Source: Paraburkholderia sp. CNPSo 3274
Lineage (GTDB): Bacteria > Pseudomonadota > Gammaproteobacteria > Burkholderiales > Burkholderiaceae
Length of the DNA: 64,000 nt
NCBI RefSeq assembly: GCF_024206475.1
Contig: NZ_JAMBPR010000024.1
Location: 1 to 64,000, forward strand
Direction: 5' to 3'
Under the pieces are notes generated by a model. It ran no database searches, was not told the DNA's origin, and worked only from the letters and a program-made list of their open reading frames with translations. The translations under genes and the position numbers were made by a program. Position 1 is the first letter of the stretch. Every line of letters starts with the position of its first letter. Below are positions 36,425 to 45,565 of this stretch, one piece after another.

Positions 36425-36610
36425 ATGTATCAGTCGGACATCACGCAGTTCATCAACCAGCTCAAGCAGCAAAAGCCGCAGCTCGAAGAACAGCAACGCA
36501 AGGGCCGCGCGCTCCTGTGGGACAAGCAGCCGATCGACCTCGACGAGCGCGAGCGCCAGCAGGCTTCGCGCGTGAAGCAAACGTCTTACGTCTACTACCA
36601 GAACTTCTGA
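36425..36610 (+). CDS. DUF3460 family small protein
   Basis: 61 aa, strongly charged and Gln-rich, beginning MYQSDITQFINQLK and ending YVYYQNF. It matches what I recall of the DUF3460 family found upstream of scpA in Burkholderiales. Function is unknown. No signal peptide or membrane segment. Its TGA overlaps the scpA ATG (TGATG, 36608-36612), which points to translational coupling and perhaps to a role with the condensin complex. Confidence 0.8.
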   Translation: MYQSDITQFINQLKQQKPQLEEQQRKGRALLWDKQPIDLDERERQQASRVKQTSYVYYQNF

Positions 36611-37524
36611 TGGCCGAGGCCGACGGGGCCGGCGCGCCGCCAGCGGGCGAGCACGCGGCCAGTCACGCGGGCCACGCTCCCGGGCAAACGCCCGGTGAGG
36701 CGCTGACCACGCCCGCCACCGACTCGACGCCCGACACGGTCGACGGCGTCGCGTTCGCGCGCCTTTACGGCGAGCCGCTCTTCAAGCTCCCGCAGGACCT
36801 CTACATCCCGCCGGACGCGCTCGAAGTCTTCCTCGAGACCTTCGAAGGCCCGCTCGACCTGCTGCTGTACCTCATCCGCAAGCAGAACTTCAACGTCCTG
36901 GACATCCCGATGGCGGATGTCACGGCCCAGTACCTCGGCTATGTCGAGCAACTGCGCAAGACCAACCTCGAACTCGCGGCCGAATATCTGCTGATGGCGG
37001 CCATGCTCATCGAGATCAAGTCGCGCATGCTGCTGCCTGTGAAGAAGGCCGATACCGGCGAGGAAGCCGAGGATCCGCGCGCCGAACTCGTGCGCCGCCT
37101 GCTCGAATACGAGCAGATGAAGCTCGCCTCCCAGCGCCTGGACCAGTTGCCGCAGCTCGGCCGCGATTTCCTGCGCGCCGAGGTCTTTATCGAACAGAGC
37201 ATCACGCCGCGCTTTCCCGATGTGGACAGCAACGACCTGCGAGCCGCGTGGGCCGACGTCATCAAGCGCGCGAAGCTCGTCCAGCATCACAAGATCTCGC
37301 GCGAGGAGCTTTCGGTGCGCGAGCACATGAGCATCATCCTGCGCCGGCTCCAGGGCGAGCGCTTCATGGAGTTTTCCGAGCTTTTCGACACCACGCGGGG
37401 CGTGCCCGTCGTGATCGTGAACTTCATCGCGATGCTGGAGCTTTCGCGCGAATCGCTCATCGAGATCACCCAGCCCGAGCCGTTCGCGCCGATTTACGTG
37501 CGGCTCGCGTATTTGCCCGCCTGA
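36610..37524 (+). CDS. scpA: Segregation and condensation protein A
   Basis: 304 aa kleisin subunit of the SMC-ScpAB condensin. FEGPLDLLLYLIRKQNFNVLDIPM is the diagnostic N-terminal SMC-binding region (shown here as FEGPLDLLLYLI and KQNFNVLDIPM), and the winged-helix C-terminus includes VIVNFIAMLELSRE. The first 60 residues are a Gly/Pro/Thr-rich extension not found in short ScpA proteins. It starts at the ATG overlapping the DUF3460 stop. scpB is not adjacent; the next gene is panC. Confidence 0.95.
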   Translation: MAEADGAGAPPAGEHAASHAGHAPGQTPGEALTTPATDSTPDTVDGVAFARLYGEPLFKLPQDLYIPPDALEVFLETFEGPLDLLLYLIRKQNFNVLDIPMADVTAQYLGYVEQLRKTNLELAAEYLLMAAMLIEIKSRMLLPVKKADTGEEAEDPRAELVRRLLEYEQMKLASQRLDQLPQLGRDFLRAEVFIEQSITPRFPDVDSNDLRAAWADVIKRAKLVQHHKISREELSVREHMSIILRRLQGERFMEFSELFDTTRGVPVVIVNFIAMLELSRESLIEITQPEPFAPIYVRLAYLPA

Positions 37525-37826
37525 TCCTTGCCGGGCCCGCGCGGCGAGTCAATAAATAGGACCGCATCGTGCAGGACCCTCTGCCGGGCCGCACAGCGGA
37601 ACGCCAGGATAACCCCCTACCCGAGGCGGGTGCGCCGCATTCACAAATCCACTACAATCGCCCGCGCCTGCCCGGTCTCGTCCCATATACGGGGCACACG
37701 AAACACTTGCCGCGCGACTCGCGCGGACCGGGCGCGCGACGTCCGCTCGCGACCCTTCGACCGGGTCTCTGGCTTGCGGCCGTGCAACCCAAGTCTTGCC
37801 CCGCGCGAGGCATAAAGCATCCGATC
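37525..37826. other. Intergenic region scpA / panC
   Basis: 302 nt. TACAAT at 37653-37658 is a possible -10 for panC with a poor -35. The plus frame is open across it but Arg/Pro-rich and without an SD. No terminator is visible after scpA, so read-through into panC is possible. Confidence 0.4.
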
Positions 37827-38669
37827 ATGAAAGTCATTAGCTCGATTCAGGAATTGCGCGACCAGATGCGCGGCCAAAACCGCACCGCGTTCGTGCCGAC
37901 CATGGGCAACCTGCACGAAGGCCATCTCTCGCTGATGCGCCTCGCGCGCCAGCACGGCGACCCGGTCGTGGCTAGCATCTTCGTCAACCGGCTGCAGTTC
38001 GGCCCGAACGAGGACTTCGACAAGTATCCGCGCACGCTTCAGGACGACATCGAGAAGCTGCAGAAGGAAAACGTCTACGTGCTGTTCGCGCCCACCGAGC
38101 GCGACATGTATCCGCAGCCGCAGGAATACCGTGTGCGCCCGCCGCACGACCTGGGCGACATTCTGGAAGGCGAATTCCGCCCCGGCTTCTTCGAGGGCGT
38201 GTGCACGGTCGTCATGAAGCTGATGTCGTGCGTGCAGCCGCGCGTGGCGGTGTTCGGCAAGAAGGACTACCAGCAGCTCATGATCGTGCGCGCGATGTGC
38301 AACCAGTTCGCGCTGCCCACCGAAGTGATCGCCGCCGAAACGGTGCGCGACGCCGACGGCCTCGCGCTCAGCTCGCGCAACCGCTACCTGAGCGAAGCCG
38401 AGCGCGCCGAGGCGCCGCAACTGGCGGGCGTGCTGCGCGCGATCCGCGAGTCGGTGCTGTCGGGCCGCCGCGACTTCCAGCAGCTCGAACTCGACGCCAT
38501 GGCGACGCTCGCCGCGCGAGGCTGGAAGCCCGACTACATTGCGATCCGCCAGCGCGCGAACCTGCTGCCGCCGGCCCCCGGCGTAGCGGGCGACGGGGAT
38601 TCGCCGCTCGTCGTGCTGGCTGCCGCCAAGCTCGGCGCGACGCGCCTGATCGACAATCTCGAGATCTGA
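37827..38669 (+). CDS. panC: Pantothenate synthetase
   Basis: 280 aa. It condenses pantoate and beta-alanine using ATP. The nucleotidyl-transferase motif PTMGNLHEGHL, the substrate segment SIFVNRLQFGPNEDF, the GKKDYQQL loop and the LSSRNRYLS motif are all present. The position-specific QF dyad and HEGH are intact. The chosen ATG follows the usual family start (MKVISSIQELR). It is followed by panD after 99 nt, pairing synthesis of beta-alanine with its use. Confidence 0.97.
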   Translation: MKVISSIQELRDQMRGQNRTAFVPTMGNLHEGHLSLMRLARQHGDPVVASIFVNRLQFGPNEDFDKYPRTLQDDIEKLQKENVYVLFAPTERDMYPQPQEYRVRPPHDLGDILEGEFRPGFFEGVCTVVMKLMSCVQPRVAVFGKKDYQQLMIVRAMCNQFALPTEVIAAETVRDADGLALSSRNRYLSEAERAEAPQLAGVLRAIRESVLSGRRDFQQLELDAMATLAARGWKPDYIAIRQRANLLPPAPGVAGDGDSPLVVLAAAKLGATRLIDNLEI

Positions 38670-38768
38670 CGGCCGCGGGCGGCTGCGCCGTCCCGCTTTC
38701 ACCCGATTCACCCCAGATTCCGCTTACCCGCAGCGTGCCGCGCGCCCGCTCGCCTGAGGAGACCCTCC

Positions 38769-39155
38769 ATGCAACGCCATATGCTCAAGTCGAAGATCCA
38801 CCGCGTCGCGGTCACGCACTGCGAGCTGCACTACGAAGGCTCGTGCGCCATCGACGAAAACCTGCTCGAAGCGGCGAACATCGTCGAAAACGAGCGCATC
38901 GACATCTGGAACATCAACAATGGCGAGCGCTTCACGACCTACGCGATCAAGGGCGAGCGCGGCAGCGGCATGATCTCGCTGAACGGCTCGGCCGCGCGCC
39001 GCGCGCAACTGGGCGACCTCGTGATCATCGCGGCCTTCGCGAACGTGGAAGAGGAAGAGCTCAAGGCCGGCTGGAAGCCGGACCTCGTGTTCGTGGACGA
39101 GAACAACCGCATCAAGGGCAGCCGCGACCACGTGCCCACGCAAAGCTGGAGCTAA
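38769..39155 (+). CDS. panD: Aspartate 1-decarboxylase proenzyme
   Basis: 128 aa. It makes beta-alanine from aspartate. The self-cleavage site Gly24-Ser25 lies in YEGSCAID; cleavage yields the pyruvoyl group at Ser25. The SD AGGAG precedes the ATG. Downstream of panC on the same strand; together they supply pantothenate for CoA. Confidence 0.97.
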   Translation: MQRHMLKSKIHRVAVTHCELHYEGSCAIDENLLEAANIVENERIDIWNINNGERFTTYAIKGERGSGMISLNGSAARRAQLGDLVIIAAFANVEEEELKAGWKPDLVFVDENNRIKGSRDHVPTQSWS

Positions 39156-39210
39156 AACGCGAGTCTGGCCGGCGCGGCTTATCGGGCCCCGCCCCGCCGT
39201 ACCTGCGCGC

Positions 39211-39837
39211 TTACTTGCCGTCGACCCAGCCGAGAATCGACTGCCACTGGTCGAGGTCCTTCTCGACCCGGCTCTTCGCGACGTCCCACAGCGTGAGGCC
39301 GTGCGCGGCGAGCTGCACGTAGTTCTGCGTGTCGCGCAGATAGCCGAGCACCGGCAGTTCAAGGCCCTCCACGAAGCGCTGCAACTGCTCGGCCGAGCGC
39401 GTGCGCGCATCCACCCGCATGCCCACCACGCCCACCTGGATCGCGCCCTTGCGCACGGCCTTTTCCTTGGCGAGGCGGTTCAGGAAGTCCTGGGTGGCGA
39501 GAATGTCGAACATCGAAGGCTGCAGCGGCACGATCACCTTGTCCGCCAGCTCGATGATCGCCCCGAGCCGGTTGCCGTGCAGGCCAGCGGGCGTGTCGAT
39601 GACTGCGTGCTCGAGTCCCTTGGGCGGCTTCGCCGGGTTGTCCAGATCGACTCGCCAGCTTTCGATGGCCGGCAGCGTCGCGGCCCGCAGATCGAGCCAG
39701 GCGTGCGAGGACTGCTGCCGGTCGAGGTCCGCGAGCGCCACCCACTCGCCTTGCGCTGCGAAGTAGCCAGCCAGATTGGTGGACAGCGTGCTCTTTCCCA
39801 CGCCGCCCTTGGGATTCGCCACCACGATTACCGTCAT
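39211..39837 (-). CDS. ParA/MinD-family ATPase without adjacent ParB
   Basis: 208 aa. Deviant Walker A KGGVGKST at residues about 10-17, Walker A' DLDRQQSS and switch II IDTPAG are intact. The size matches small orphan ParA proteins, some of which position protein clusters or plasmids. The ATG at 39837 follows GGGAG; an alternative start nine codons upstream lacks support. It sits between panD and a thioesterase gene, with no ParB, CheW-like or MipZ partner nearby, so its cargo is unknown. Confidence 0.85.
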   Translation of the reverse strand: MTVIVVANPKGGVGKSTLSTNLAGYFAAQGEWVALADLDRQQSSHAWLDLRAATLPAIESWRVDLDNPAKPPKGLEHAVIDTPAGLHGNRLGAIIELADKVIVPLQPSMFDILATQDFLNRLAKEKAVRKGAIQVGVVGMRVDARTRSAEQLQRFVEGLELPVLGYLRDTQNYVQLAAHGLTLWDVAKSRVEKDLDQWQSILGWVDGK

Positions 39838-40046
39838 GAATGCTCCCGTCAGGATGGCTGGCACATGGCCAGCCGGATTGCCGTGATTTTTGCCTGGTGC
39901 GTTGTTCGATACCTTGCGAGGCGACTTGCAGACGAGCCAGCGCCCCGAATCAACCGTCCGATATTATCGGCAAATTGCGCGCCGCCGAAGTCCTCCACGT
40001 GCGCGCACCCGCATTGTTCATATCAAATCAAGGAGACTGACCAACC

Positions 40047-40466
40047 ATGAGCACGCTACGCCACGACATCACGATCGAATCCCTGCTCGAACGACAGCGC
40101 GGCCGCCTGCCCGATTTGCTGGGCTTCCGCCCGCTAGTCCTCGAGCAAGGCCTGCTTCGCGCCGAACTCGACGTGCGCAGCGACCTGCTCGCCCCCAATG
40201 GCTTCCTGCACGCCGCCACCGTCATCGGCCTTGCCGATACGGCCTGCGGCTACGCCTGCCTTGCGCACCTGCCGCCCAACGCGAAGAACTTCACGACCAT
40301 CGAGATCAAGAGCAATCATCTCGGCACCGCGCGCGAAGGCACGATTTCGGCCGTGGCGACGGGCGTGCACCTCGGGCGCAGCACCCAGGTCTGGGACGCC
40401 ACCGTGAGCGGCCCGGACGGCAAGACCATCGCGCTGTTCCGCTGTACGCAGATGGTGCTTTACTGA
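40047..40466 (+). CDS. PaaI-type hotdog-fold thioesterase
   Basis: 139 aa single hotdog domain. NGFLHAATVIGLADTACGYA matches the PaaI/4HBT layout around the helix (HAAT in place of the more common HGG). It would hydrolyse an acyl-CoA thioester; the substrate is unknown. SD AAGGAG is clear. Divergent from the ParA gene. Confidence 0.87.
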   Translation: MSTLRHDITIESLLERQRGRLPDLLGFRPLVLEQGLLRAELDVRSDLLAPNGFLHAATVIGLADTACGYACLAHLPPNAKNFTTIEIKSNHLGTAREGTISAVATGVHLGRSTQVWDATVSGPDGKTIALFRCTQMVLY

Positions 40467-40483
40467 GCCGGTCAGCCGCGCTT

Positions 40484-42025
40484 TTAGCCGATTACGCCGA
40501 ACACCTTCTCCAGATCGAGGCTCGCCGCGAGCGTGTCCGCCAGCCGCTCCAGCGACGCCTCGCGCAACGCCGGATAGTCCACCGCGCGCGCCTGCGCGAG
40601 CCCGGCCCAGCGTACTAGCGCCGCGCACGCCTGCGGCGTGTCGAAGAGGCCGTGCACGTAGGTCGCGAGAATCTGGCCATCCGCCGAGCGCGCGCCATCC
40701 GGGCGCGTCGCCCCTTCCTGAGCGCCATCGCGCGCTGCTGCGAGCCACAGCGCGGGCAATTCGAGCGCGCGCCCGCGCGTCTCGCCCATATGAATTTCGT
40801 AGCCCGCCACGCGCGCCGGGCCTGCGTCGGTGTCCGCGCCTTCCAGCGCGAGCGCGCCCGTCACGTTCTTCAGTGTCTTTTCGCGCGTGAGCACGGTCTC
40901 GTAGTCGAGCCAGCCTAAGCCCTCGACCGCGCCGGGCTCGCCCTCCACGCCATGCGGATCGGCAATCGCGCGCCCGAGCATCTGCATGCCGCCGCAAATG
41001 CCGATCACACGCCCGCCATACCGCAGATGCCGCGCGAGCGCCGTCTCCCAGCCCTGGGCGCGCAGCCACGCGAGGTCGTCGCGCACGTTCTTCGAGCCCG
41101 GCAGGATCACGAGATCGGCGGCGGGTGGCGCCTCGCCCGTGCGCACATAGCTGAAATCGACCTGCGGATGGGCGCGTAGCGCGTCGAAGTCGGTGTGGTT
41201 GCTGATGTGTGGCAGCGCCGGCACGACCACGCGCAGCGTCTCGCCCTCGGCCTGTGCGGCGCTATGGGCCGCGCCGGGCAGCATGTCCTCGGCGTCGAGC
41301 GTGAGTCCGTGCAGATACGGCACGACGCCCAGCACCGGCTTGCCCGTCTGCTGCTCGAGCCAGGCGAGGCCGGGTTCCAGCAGCGTGCGGTCGCCGCGAA
41401 AGCGGTTGATGACGAAACCTTTGACGCGCGCGCGCTCGCTCTCCGAGAGACAGGCCAGCGTGCCGATCAGATGCGCGAACACGCCGCCCCGGTCGATGTC
41501 GGCCACGAGCACAACCGGGCAATCGACCGCCTCGGCAAAACCCATGTTCGCGATGTCGTTGGCGCGCAGGTTGACTTCGGCGGGGCTGCCCGCGCCTTCC
41601 ACGAACACCGTGTCGTAGCGCGCCCGCAGACGCGCATAGGACTCCAGCACGGCCTCGCGCGCGAGCGGCTTGTAGTCCTGGTACGCGCGCGCGTTGAGGT
41701 TCATGCGCGCCTTGCCGTGGATGATGACCTGCGAGCCGAGGTCGCTATTGGGTTTGAGCAATACCGGATTGAGGTCGGTGTGCGCTTCGATGCCGGCGGC
41801 GACAGCCTGCAGCGCCTGGGCGCGGCCAATCTCGCCGCCATCCACGGTCACGGCGCTGTTGAGCGCCATGTTCTGCGGCTTGAACGGCGCGACACGCGCA
41901 CCTGCGCGACGCGCGAGTCGGCACAGGCCGGCGACGAGCGTGCTCTTGCCGGCATCGGAAGTCGTGCCCTGGATCATCAGCGTGCCAGTGGGTACGCGGG
42001 GCACGGCGGGTAGCGTGGCGGTCAT
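40484..42025 (-). CDS. cobQ: Cobyric acid synthase
   Basis: 513 aa. It amidates adenosylcobyrinic acid a,c-diamide at b, d, e and g. The N-terminal dethiobiotin-synthetase-like domain has the P-loop GTTSDAGKST and PFKPQNMALNS; the C-terminal glutamine amidotransferase has the nucleophile Cys in IGICGGMQMLG and the His in TYVHGLF. The ATG at 42025 gives the family start; open codons further upstream overlap the region facing cobU. Transcribed away from the cobU operon. Confidence 0.96.
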   Translation of the reverse strand: MTATLPAVPRVPTGTLMIQGTTSDAGKSTLVAGLCRLARRAGARVAPFKPQNMALNSAVTVDGGEIGRAQALQAVAAGIEAHTDLNPVLLKPNSDLGSQVIIHGKARMNLNARAYQDYKPLAREAVLESYARLRARYDTVFVEGAGSPAEVNLRANDIANMGFAEAVDCPVVLVADIDRGGVFAHLIGTLACLSESERARVKGFVINRFRGDRTLLEPGLAWLEQQTGKPVLGVVPYLHGLTLDAEDMLPGAAHSAAQAEGETLRVVVPALPHISNHTDFDALRAHPQVDFSYVRTGEAPPAADLVILPGSKNVRDDLAWLRAQGWETALARHLRYGGRVIGICGGMQMLGRAIADPHGVEGEPGAVEGLGWLDYETVLTREKTLKNVTGALALEGADTDAGPARVAGYEIHMGETRGRALELPALWLAAARDGAQEGATRPDGARSADGQILATYVHGLFDTPQACAALVRWAGLAQARAVDYPALREASLERLADTLAASLDLEKVFGVIG

Positions 42026-42116
42026 GAAGCGCTTGGGTGGGCTGCGAGGGCGAACGCGCATTATCCCATCGCTGCACCGCCCAATGCAGGACAACGGCGG
42101 GCCTGACCGCAGCCGT

Positions 42117-42122
42117 TACAAT
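42117..42122 (+). promoter_or_regulatory. Candidate -10 of a possibly leaderless cobU transcript
   Basis: TACAAT ends six bases before the cobU ATG at 42129, and no SD lies between. If used, transcription would begin at or near the start codon. The -35 is poor. Confidence 0.35.
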
Positions 42123-42128
42123 CACGCG

Positions 42129-42683
42129 ATGAATTCGCGCGATCTCACCTTCATCGTCGGCGGCGCGCGCTCGGGCAAGAGCGCGCACGCCGAACGCCTC
42201 GCCGCCGGGAGCGGCCTGCCGGTCACCTATATCGCCACCGCGCGCGTGACCGGCGACACCGAGTTCACTGAGCGCATCGGCCACCATCGCGCGCGCCGGC
42301 CCGCGCATTGGGCGCTCGCCGAGGCGCCGCTCGATCTCGCGGGCGCACTCGACGCAGCAGCGGCGCCCGGCCAGTGCGTGCTGATCGACTGTCTCACGCT
42401 GTGGCTCGCAAACCTGCTTTGCCCCGCCGACTCCGATGCGCCACTGCCCGACTGGCGCGAGCGCCTCGACGCCTTCGCCGCCGCCTGCGAGCGCGCACAA
42501 GGCACGGTGCTCGTGGTGAGCAACGAGATCGGCATGGGCGTCGTGCCGATGGGCGCAGCCACGCGCCTTTACGTGGACGAACTCGGCCGCCTCAATCAGC
42601 GCATCGCGGCGCTCGCCGACCGCGCCACGCTCGTCGTCGCGGGCCTGCCACTGGTACTCAAGGCGCCGCGCGAGACCTCATGA
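42129..42683 (+). CDS. cobU: Adenosylcobinamide kinase / guanylyltransferase
   Basis: 184 aa bifunctional enzyme that phosphorylates adenosylcobinamide and transfers GMP to it. P-loop GGARSGKS at residues 9-16, the YIATA strand, HHRARRP and VVSNEIGMGVVP are diagnostic. The ATG has no visible SD and lies 7 nt after a TACAAT. The TGA overlaps the cbiB ATG. First gene of cobU-cbiB-cobD-btuF. Confidence 0.96.
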   Translation: MNSRDLTFIVGGARSGKSAHAERLAAGSGLPVTYIATARVTGDTEFTERIGHHRARRPAHWALAEAPLDLAGALDAAAAPGQCVLIDCLTLWLANLLCPADSDAPLPDWRERLDAFAAACERAQGTVLVVSNEIGMGVVPMGAATRLYVDELGRLNQRIAALADRATLVVAGLPLVLKAPRETS

Positions 42684-43618
42684 TGCTCTCGCTACCCGTT
42701 ACCGCCGCGCTCGCCGTGGCCGGCGTCGCCGTGGACCGCTGGCTCGGCGAGCCGCGCCGCGCACACCCGCTCGTCGCCTTCGGCCAGTACGCGAACCGCA
42801 TCGAAGCGCGCCTGAACACGGGTCGCCGCGGCCGTCCGCTCGGCCTGCTCGCATGGCTCGCCGTCGTTGCGCCGCCCGTCATCGTCGCCGCGCTGCTGTG
42901 CGCGCTGCTGCCCTGGCCGCTCGCCTGGGCGTTGCACGTCGCGCTGCTGTGGTTCGCGCTCGGCGCGCGCAGTCTTACCGAGCACATCGCGCCGATCGGG
43001 GCCGCTTTGGCACGGCGCGATCTCGCAGCCGCGCGCGAGCTGACCGGCCGCATCGTCTCGCGCGACACAGCAGGAGCAGACGCCACCGCGCTCTCGCGCG
43101 CTGCCGTCGAATCGGCGCTCGAAAACGGCAACGACGCGATCTTCGGCGCGCTGTTCTGGTTCGCGATCGCGGGCGGCCCGGGCGCCCTCGCGTTCCGTCT
43201 CGCCAACACGCTCGATGCCATGTGGGGCTACCGCACGCCGCGCTTCCTGCGCTTCGGCTGGGCGGCCGCCCGCATCGACGACGTACTCAACTGGATTCCC
43301 GCGCGCCTCACGGCCGCGAGCTACGCGCTGCTCGGCGATACACGCATGGCGCTGCGCTGCTGGCGCGAACAGGCGCATCGCTGGGAGAGCCCGAACGCGG
43401 GCCCGGTGATGGCCTCCGGCGCGGGCAGCCTGAACGTGCTGCTGGGCGGCGCGGCCGTCTATCACGGCACGCTGGAGGAGCGCCCAACGCTCGGCGTGGG
43501 CTCACCGCCGCGCGCGCAGCACGTCGATGCGGCCTTGCGGCTCGTCGAACGCACCACCATCCTGTGGCTCGCGGCGCTGCTCGCACTGGCCTTCGTGAGC
43601 GTGGCGACCCATGTCTGA
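42680..43618 (+). CDS. cbiB: Adenosylcobinamide-phosphate synthase
   Basis: 312 aa integral membrane protein (CbiB/CobD family) that attaches aminopropanol phosphate to adenosylcobyric acid. DRWLGEPRRAHPLVAFGQ at the N-terminus and ALENGNDAIFGALFW are family signatures, and several hydrophobic segments follow. It overlaps cobU by 4 nt at its start and the decarboxylase gene by 8 nt at its end. Confidence 0.94.
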   Translation: MMLSLPVTAALAVAGVAVDRWLGEPRRAHPLVAFGQYANRIEARLNTGRRGRPLGLLAWLAVVAPPVIVAALLCALLPWPLAWALHVALLWFALGARSLTEHIAPIGAALARRDLAAARELTGRIVSRDTAGADATALSRAAVESALENGNDAIFGALFWFAIAGGPGALAFRLANTLDAMWGYRTPRFLRFGWAAARIDDVLNWIPARLTAASYALLGDTRMALRCWREQAHRWESPNAGPVMASGAGSLNVLLGGAAVYHGTLEERPTLGVGSPPRAQHVDAALRLVERTTILWLAALLALAFVSVATHV

Positions 43619-44636
43619 GCATCCAACCGCACTCGTCGCACACGGCGGCAATCTGCACGAAGCCGCGGAGCGTTACGGCATCGCCTGGGACGCCTGGATC
43701 GACCTCTCCACCGGCATCAATCCGCATGCCTACCCCGTGCCGCCGGTGCCGTCCACGGCATGGCGGCGCCTGCCCGACGACGGCGACGGCTTCGCCGCGC
43801 GCGCCGCACGCTACTACGGCGCGCCCGACGCCCGCCACGTCTTGCCGGTGGCGGGCAGTCAGGCCGCGATCCGCACGCTGCCGGCGTTGCTGCCGCGCGC
43901 GCGTGTCGCAATCGCACCGCTTACCTACGGCGAGTACGCACCGGCGTTCGCGCGCGCGGGCCATGAGATCGTGCCGCTCGACGTCACGCAGGACCCGCTG
44001 CCCGATACCGTCACGCATGCCGTCGTGGTGAATCCGAACAATCCGACGGCCACGCATCTTGCTGCCGCCCGCCTGCTGCATTGGCATGCGCAACTCGCGG
44101 GGCGCGGCGGCACGCTGATCGTCGACGAAGCCTTTGCCGATGCGTTCGGCCACGAGCAATCCGAAACGCTTGCGCACGCAACCAGCCGCGAAGGACTCGT
44201 CGTGCTGCGCTCGCCCGGCAAGTTCTTCGGGCTCGCGGGCGCGCGCTGCGGATTCGCGCTCGGCGCACCTGCTCTGCTAGCCGCATTGCGCGCGAGTCTG
44301 GGCGCGTGGACCGTGAGCGGGCCGGCGCGTCACGCCGTCACCCATGCGTTCGAAGACAGCGCATGGCAGAACGAAGCGCGCACTCGCCTCGCCGCCGAAA
44401 GCGCGAGCCTCGTCGCGCTATTGTGCGCTCACGGCTTCACGCCGCACGCCACGCCGCTCTTCGCGTGGATCACGGACCCGCGCGCGCCGGCGCTGCAGGA
44501 CGCACTCGCGCGCCACGCAGTGTGGACGCGCCGCTTCGACGCGCCGGCCAGCCTGCGCTTTGGCCTGCCCGCGTCCGAAGGCGAATGGCAGCGCTTCGAA
44601 AACGCACTCGAGCAAGCCATGCGGGCGATCGGCTGA
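43611..44636 (+). CDS. cobD: Threonine-phosphate decarboxylase
   Basis: 341 aa fold-type I PLP enzyme that makes (R)-1-amino-2-propanol phosphate for the nucleotide loop. HGGNLHEAAERYG and DLSTGINPHAYP are family-specific; NPNNPTA is present, DEAFAD is the PLP-Asp region and the PLP-Lys is in RSPGKFFGLAG. Naming varies (cobC in Pseudomonas, cobD in Salmonella). It overlaps cbiB upstream, and its TGA overlaps the btuF ATG. Confidence 0.93.
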   Translation: MSEHPTALVAHGGNLHEAAERYGIAWDAWIDLSTGINPHAYPVPPVPSTAWRRLPDDGDGFAARAARYYGAPDARHVLPVAGSQAAIRTLPALLPRARVAIAPLTYGEYAPAFARAGHEIVPLDVTQDPLPDTVTHAVVVNPNNPTATHLAAARLLHWHAQLAGRGGTLIVDEAFADAFGHEQSETLAHATSREGLVVLRSPGKFFGLAGARCGFALGAPALLAALRASLGAWTVSGPARHAVTHAFEDSAWQNEARTRLAAESASLVALLCAHGFTPHATPLFAWITDPRAPALQDALARHAVWTRRFDAPASLRFGLPASEGEWQRFENALEQAMRAIG

Positions 44637-45544
44637 TGCGCGCGGCCGCCATTGCGTTTGCGCTGCTGGTTGCGACGACCCTGCCGTGCGCCGCGAAGGC
44701 AACCGTCACCGCCATCGACGACGCGGGCAACACCGTCACCCTCCCCGCACCTGCGCAGCGTGTAGTGAGCCTCGCGCCCCACGTGACCGAGCTGCTCTAC
44801 GCCGCGGGCGGTGGCGCGAAGGTGGTCGGCGCCGTGGCCTACAGCGACTACCCACCCGAAGCACAAAAGGTGCCGCACGTGGGCGACAATCGCGCGCTCG
44901 ACCTCGAGCGCATCGCCGCACTCAAGCCCGACCTCATCGTGGTCTGGCGTCACGGCAACGCGCAGCAACAACTCGATCGTCTGCGCGCGCTGCACATCCC
45001 CCTCTTTTTCAGCGAACCGCACAAGCTCGACGATGTCGCGACCTCGCTCACGCGCCTCGGCGTGCTGCTCGGCACCGGGGAAACCGCGCAAGCCGCCGCG
45101 ACTGCTTACCGCCGCGACATCGCGCAGCTGCGCGCACGCTATGCGCAGCGCGCACCCGTGAGCGTTTTCTACGAAGTCTGGGATCAGCCGCTGATGACCC
45201 TCAACGGCTCGCACATGATCAACGACGTGATCGCGCTCTGCGGCGGCCGTAACGTGTTCGCGGCGCTCGAACCGCTGGTGCCGACGGTTTCCACGGAAGC
45301 CGTCCTCGCCGCCAATCCCGAAGCGATCGTCACCGCGTCACAAGGCGCGACTTCGCCGGATCGCCCGCTGCCGAGCCTCGAGCGCTGGCGCGCCTGGCCC
45401 GCGCTAGCCGCCGTCGCGCGCGGCAATCTCTTCGCCATCGACGGCGATCTGCTTACGCGCCCCGCGCCGCGCATCGCCGAGGGCGCGGCGCAGCTGTGCG
45501 AGGATCTCGACCTCGCCCGCTCACGCAACGCCGCGGCGCATTGA
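44636..45544 (+). CDS. btuF: Cobalamin ABC transporter substrate-binding protein
   Basis: 302 aa. An N-terminal signal peptide (about 1-21) precedes a class III periplasmic binding fold: RVVSLAPHVTELLYAAG, HVGDNRALDLERIAALKPDLIVVW and VSTEAVLAANPEAIV are BtuF-like. It should capture corrinoids for the BtuCD-type importer encoded at 48-50 kb. Its start overlaps the cobD stop by one base (TGATG). No lipobox, so soluble periplasmic. Confidence 0.92.
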   Translation: MRAAAIAFALLVATTLPCAAKATVTAIDDAGNTVTLPAPAQRVVSLAPHVTELLYAAGGGAKVVGAVAYSDYPPEAQKVPHVGDNRALDLERIAALKPDLIVVWRHGNAQQQLDRLRALHIPLFFSEPHKLDDVATSLTRLGVLLGTGETAQAAATAYRRDIAQLRARYAQRAPVSVFYEVWDQPLMTLNGSHMINDVIALCGGRNVFAALEPLVPTVSTEAVLAANPEAIVTASQGATSPDRPLPSLERWRAWPALAAVARGNLFAIDGDLLTRPAPRIAEGAAQLCEDLDLARSRNAAAH

Positions 45545-45565
45545 TTCGATATCCGCAGCGACTTG

